A DNA stretch of 5,083 nucleotides from contig JAPUJA010000023.1 in assembly GCA_027296525.1 (NCBI GenBank), forward strand, positions 1 through 5,083. Direction: 5' to 3'. Each line of letters begins with the position of its first letter. Positions within the stretch are counted from its first letter, which is position 1. Positions 4,050 through 5,083 of this stretch are shown piece after piece. Under the pieces are notes generated by a model. That model searched no databases, was not told the origin of the DNA, and was given only the letters and a program-made list of their open reading frames with translations. The stretch is from Pseudomonadota bacterium (GTDB taxonomy: Bacteria; Pseudomonadota; Alphaproteobacteria; UBA828; JAPUJA01). Made by a program: the position numbers and the translations under genes.

Positions 4050-5083
4050 ATGCCAGGGACACGGCCCTACGAGATCCGCGACACGCAATTGAAGGGCCTG
4101 TTGCTCCGCGTCCAGCCGAGCGGCGTCAAGAGCTTCTACGTGGAATATGGCCGAGGGAAACGCCTGAATTTGGGGCGCGCCGATGCGGTCAAGCCGACCC
4201 AAGCGCGCCAGGAAGCCAGAAACGTTCTCGCCGAAGCCTACAAGGGGAAGGACCCGATCGCGGCGAGCCGACGGGCGAAGGCGCGGAGCTTTGGTGAATT
4301 CGTGGTCGAACTCTACAAGCCCTGGGCCGAGGAGCACATCCGGACCTCGGACGAAACGATCCGACGGCTCGAGAGGAGCTTCCCCGAGTTTCAAAAGTTG
4401 AAACTCGAGGACATCAGCCCGTACCTCGTCGAGAAATGGCGCACGGCGCGGCGCAAAGCCGGCGCCAAACCGGGGACCGTAAATCGCGACCTCGACGACC
4501 TCAAATCCTGTCTCGCCAAGGCGGTGGCATGGGGCCTTCTCACCGAGCACCCCATCGTCAACGTACGGCGCCTGAGGGCCGATCCGAGCCCGGCGGTCCG
4601 TTTCCTCCCGGAGGACGAAGAAACGCGCCTACGAGGCGCTCTGGACGCGCGAGAGGCCCGAATCAGAGCCGAGCGGGCGAGTGCCAATGCCTGGCGGCGG
4701 GCTCGCGGCTATCCGGAGCTTCCAAGCCTCGGAGACAAGGCCCCCGTCGATCATCTGAAGCCCCTCGTCCTGCTCTCTCTGAACACGGGCCTCCGTCGGG
4801 GGGAGCTCTTCGGTTTACGCTGGGACGATGTGGACCTCGACCGAGCGAACGTCACGGTCCGGGGCCCCCAGGCGAAGAGCGGGCGAACTCGCCACGTCCC
4901 ACTGAACCGCGAGGCCCTCTCCATCCTTCGCATCTGCCAGCCCGTGGGAATTTCGGGGGCGTCACTCGTGTTCCCGGGCCGTCACGGCGAGCGCTTCGAC
5001 AACGTCCGACGATCTTGGGCGGGGGTCCTCGAGACCGCGGGAATCGAGAAATTCCGCTGGCACGACCTCCGGCACTCCTTCGC
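4050..5083 (+). CDS. Tyrosine recombinase (phage/island integrase), 3'-truncated by window edge
   Basis: The 344 visible residues form a phage-type integrase that would catalyse site-specific insertion and excision of the element. The N-terminal part (about 5-75, YEIRDTQLKGLLLRVQPSG then LGRA) resembles the arm-binding domain of this integrase class. A SAM-like core-binding domain spans about 80-172. The catalytic domain follows: Arg I is R249 in NTGLRRGELFGLRW (245-258), the beta-hairpin Lys is K276 in AKSGRTRHVPL, and HxxR is H338-R341 in HDLRHSF. The second His/Trp and the nucleophilic Tyr lie past the right edge. An insert rich in Arg and Ala at about 195-230 is typical of one proteobacterial integrase subfamily. 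The ATG at 4050 has no Shine-Dalgarno. The frame is open back to a GTG at 3891, and the residues just upstream (ISNALISSL) look like real family sequence, so the true start may lie upstream. It is transcribed away from the tRNA-Val fragment, 235 bp from it. Confidence 0.93.
   Translation, partial: MPGTRPYEIRDTQLKGLLLRVQPSGVKSFYVEYGRGKRLNLGRADAVKPTQARQEARNVLAEAYKGKDPIAASRRAKARSFGEFVVELYKPWAEEHIRTSDETIRRLERSFPEFQKLKLEDISPYLVEKWRTARRKAGAKPGTVNRDLDDLKSCLAKAVAWGLLTEHPIVNVRRLRADPSPAVRFLPEDEETRLRGALDAREARIRAERASANAWRRARGYPELPSLGDKAPVDHLKPLVLLSLNTGLRRGELFGLRWDDVDLDRANVTVRGPQAKSGRTRHVPLNREALSILRICQPVGISGASLVFPGRHGERFDNVRRSWAGVLETAGIEKFRWHDLRHSF

Noticed and set aside
3987..4550. Minus-strand open frame of 187 codons opposite the integrase
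   Set aside because: The plus strand encodes clear integrase domains through this stretch, so this is antisense.

Overview
The window looks like chromosomal DNA of a GC-rich proteobacterium, most likely an alphaproteobacterium. This rests on the GC-rich codon use, the style of the intergenic repeats (a TTCGACAAGCTCAGG-like family at about 2361-2480) and a tRNA that ends in A without an encoded CCA. It is an inference; no taxonomic marker gene is present.

Layout, left to right. (1) 1-322: no recognisable gene. It holds a 16-bp GC-rich tandem repeat (157-220) and one copy of a 26-bp sequence that recurs at 2820-2846. (2) 323-2285, minus strand: a two-gene unit, read right to left. An inositol-3-phosphate synthase (ino1, 1146-2285) is followed 46 bp later by a class I SAM-dependent methyltransferase (323-1099). 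(3) 2286-2849: a long gene-free stretch with a stem-forming dispersed repeat, a candidate promoter for ino1 and the second copy of the 26-bp repeat. (4) 2850-3716, minus strand: a divergent PanB-family (ketopantoate hydroxymethyltransferase) protein in which two of the expected metal-site acidic residues are replaced (Asp to Cys, Glu to Gln). (5) 3773-3814, minus strand: the 3' half of a tRNA-Val(CAC), from the anticodon loop to the discriminator base, with no 5' half beside it. (6) 3815-4049: a control-like region with short direct and inverted repeats and a candidate promoter. (7) 4050-5083, plus strand: a tyrosine recombinase that runs off the right edge before its catalytic tyrosine.

Parts 5 to 7 together read as the left end of an integrative element (genomic island, ICE or prophage) inserted in a tRNA-Val gene. 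The truncated tRNA 3' end is one attachment site, the integrase lies just inside, and the rest of the element lies beyond the right edge. The reconstituted tRNA-Val should be at its far end. Everything to the left of 3773 would then be host chromosome.

No wholly new system can be demonstrated. The points most worth following are the PanB homologue with an altered metal site, the inositol synthase-methyltransferase pair, the tRNA-Val attachment site with its CACTTAC repeats, and the 26-bp repeat found downstream of both minus-strand transcription units.
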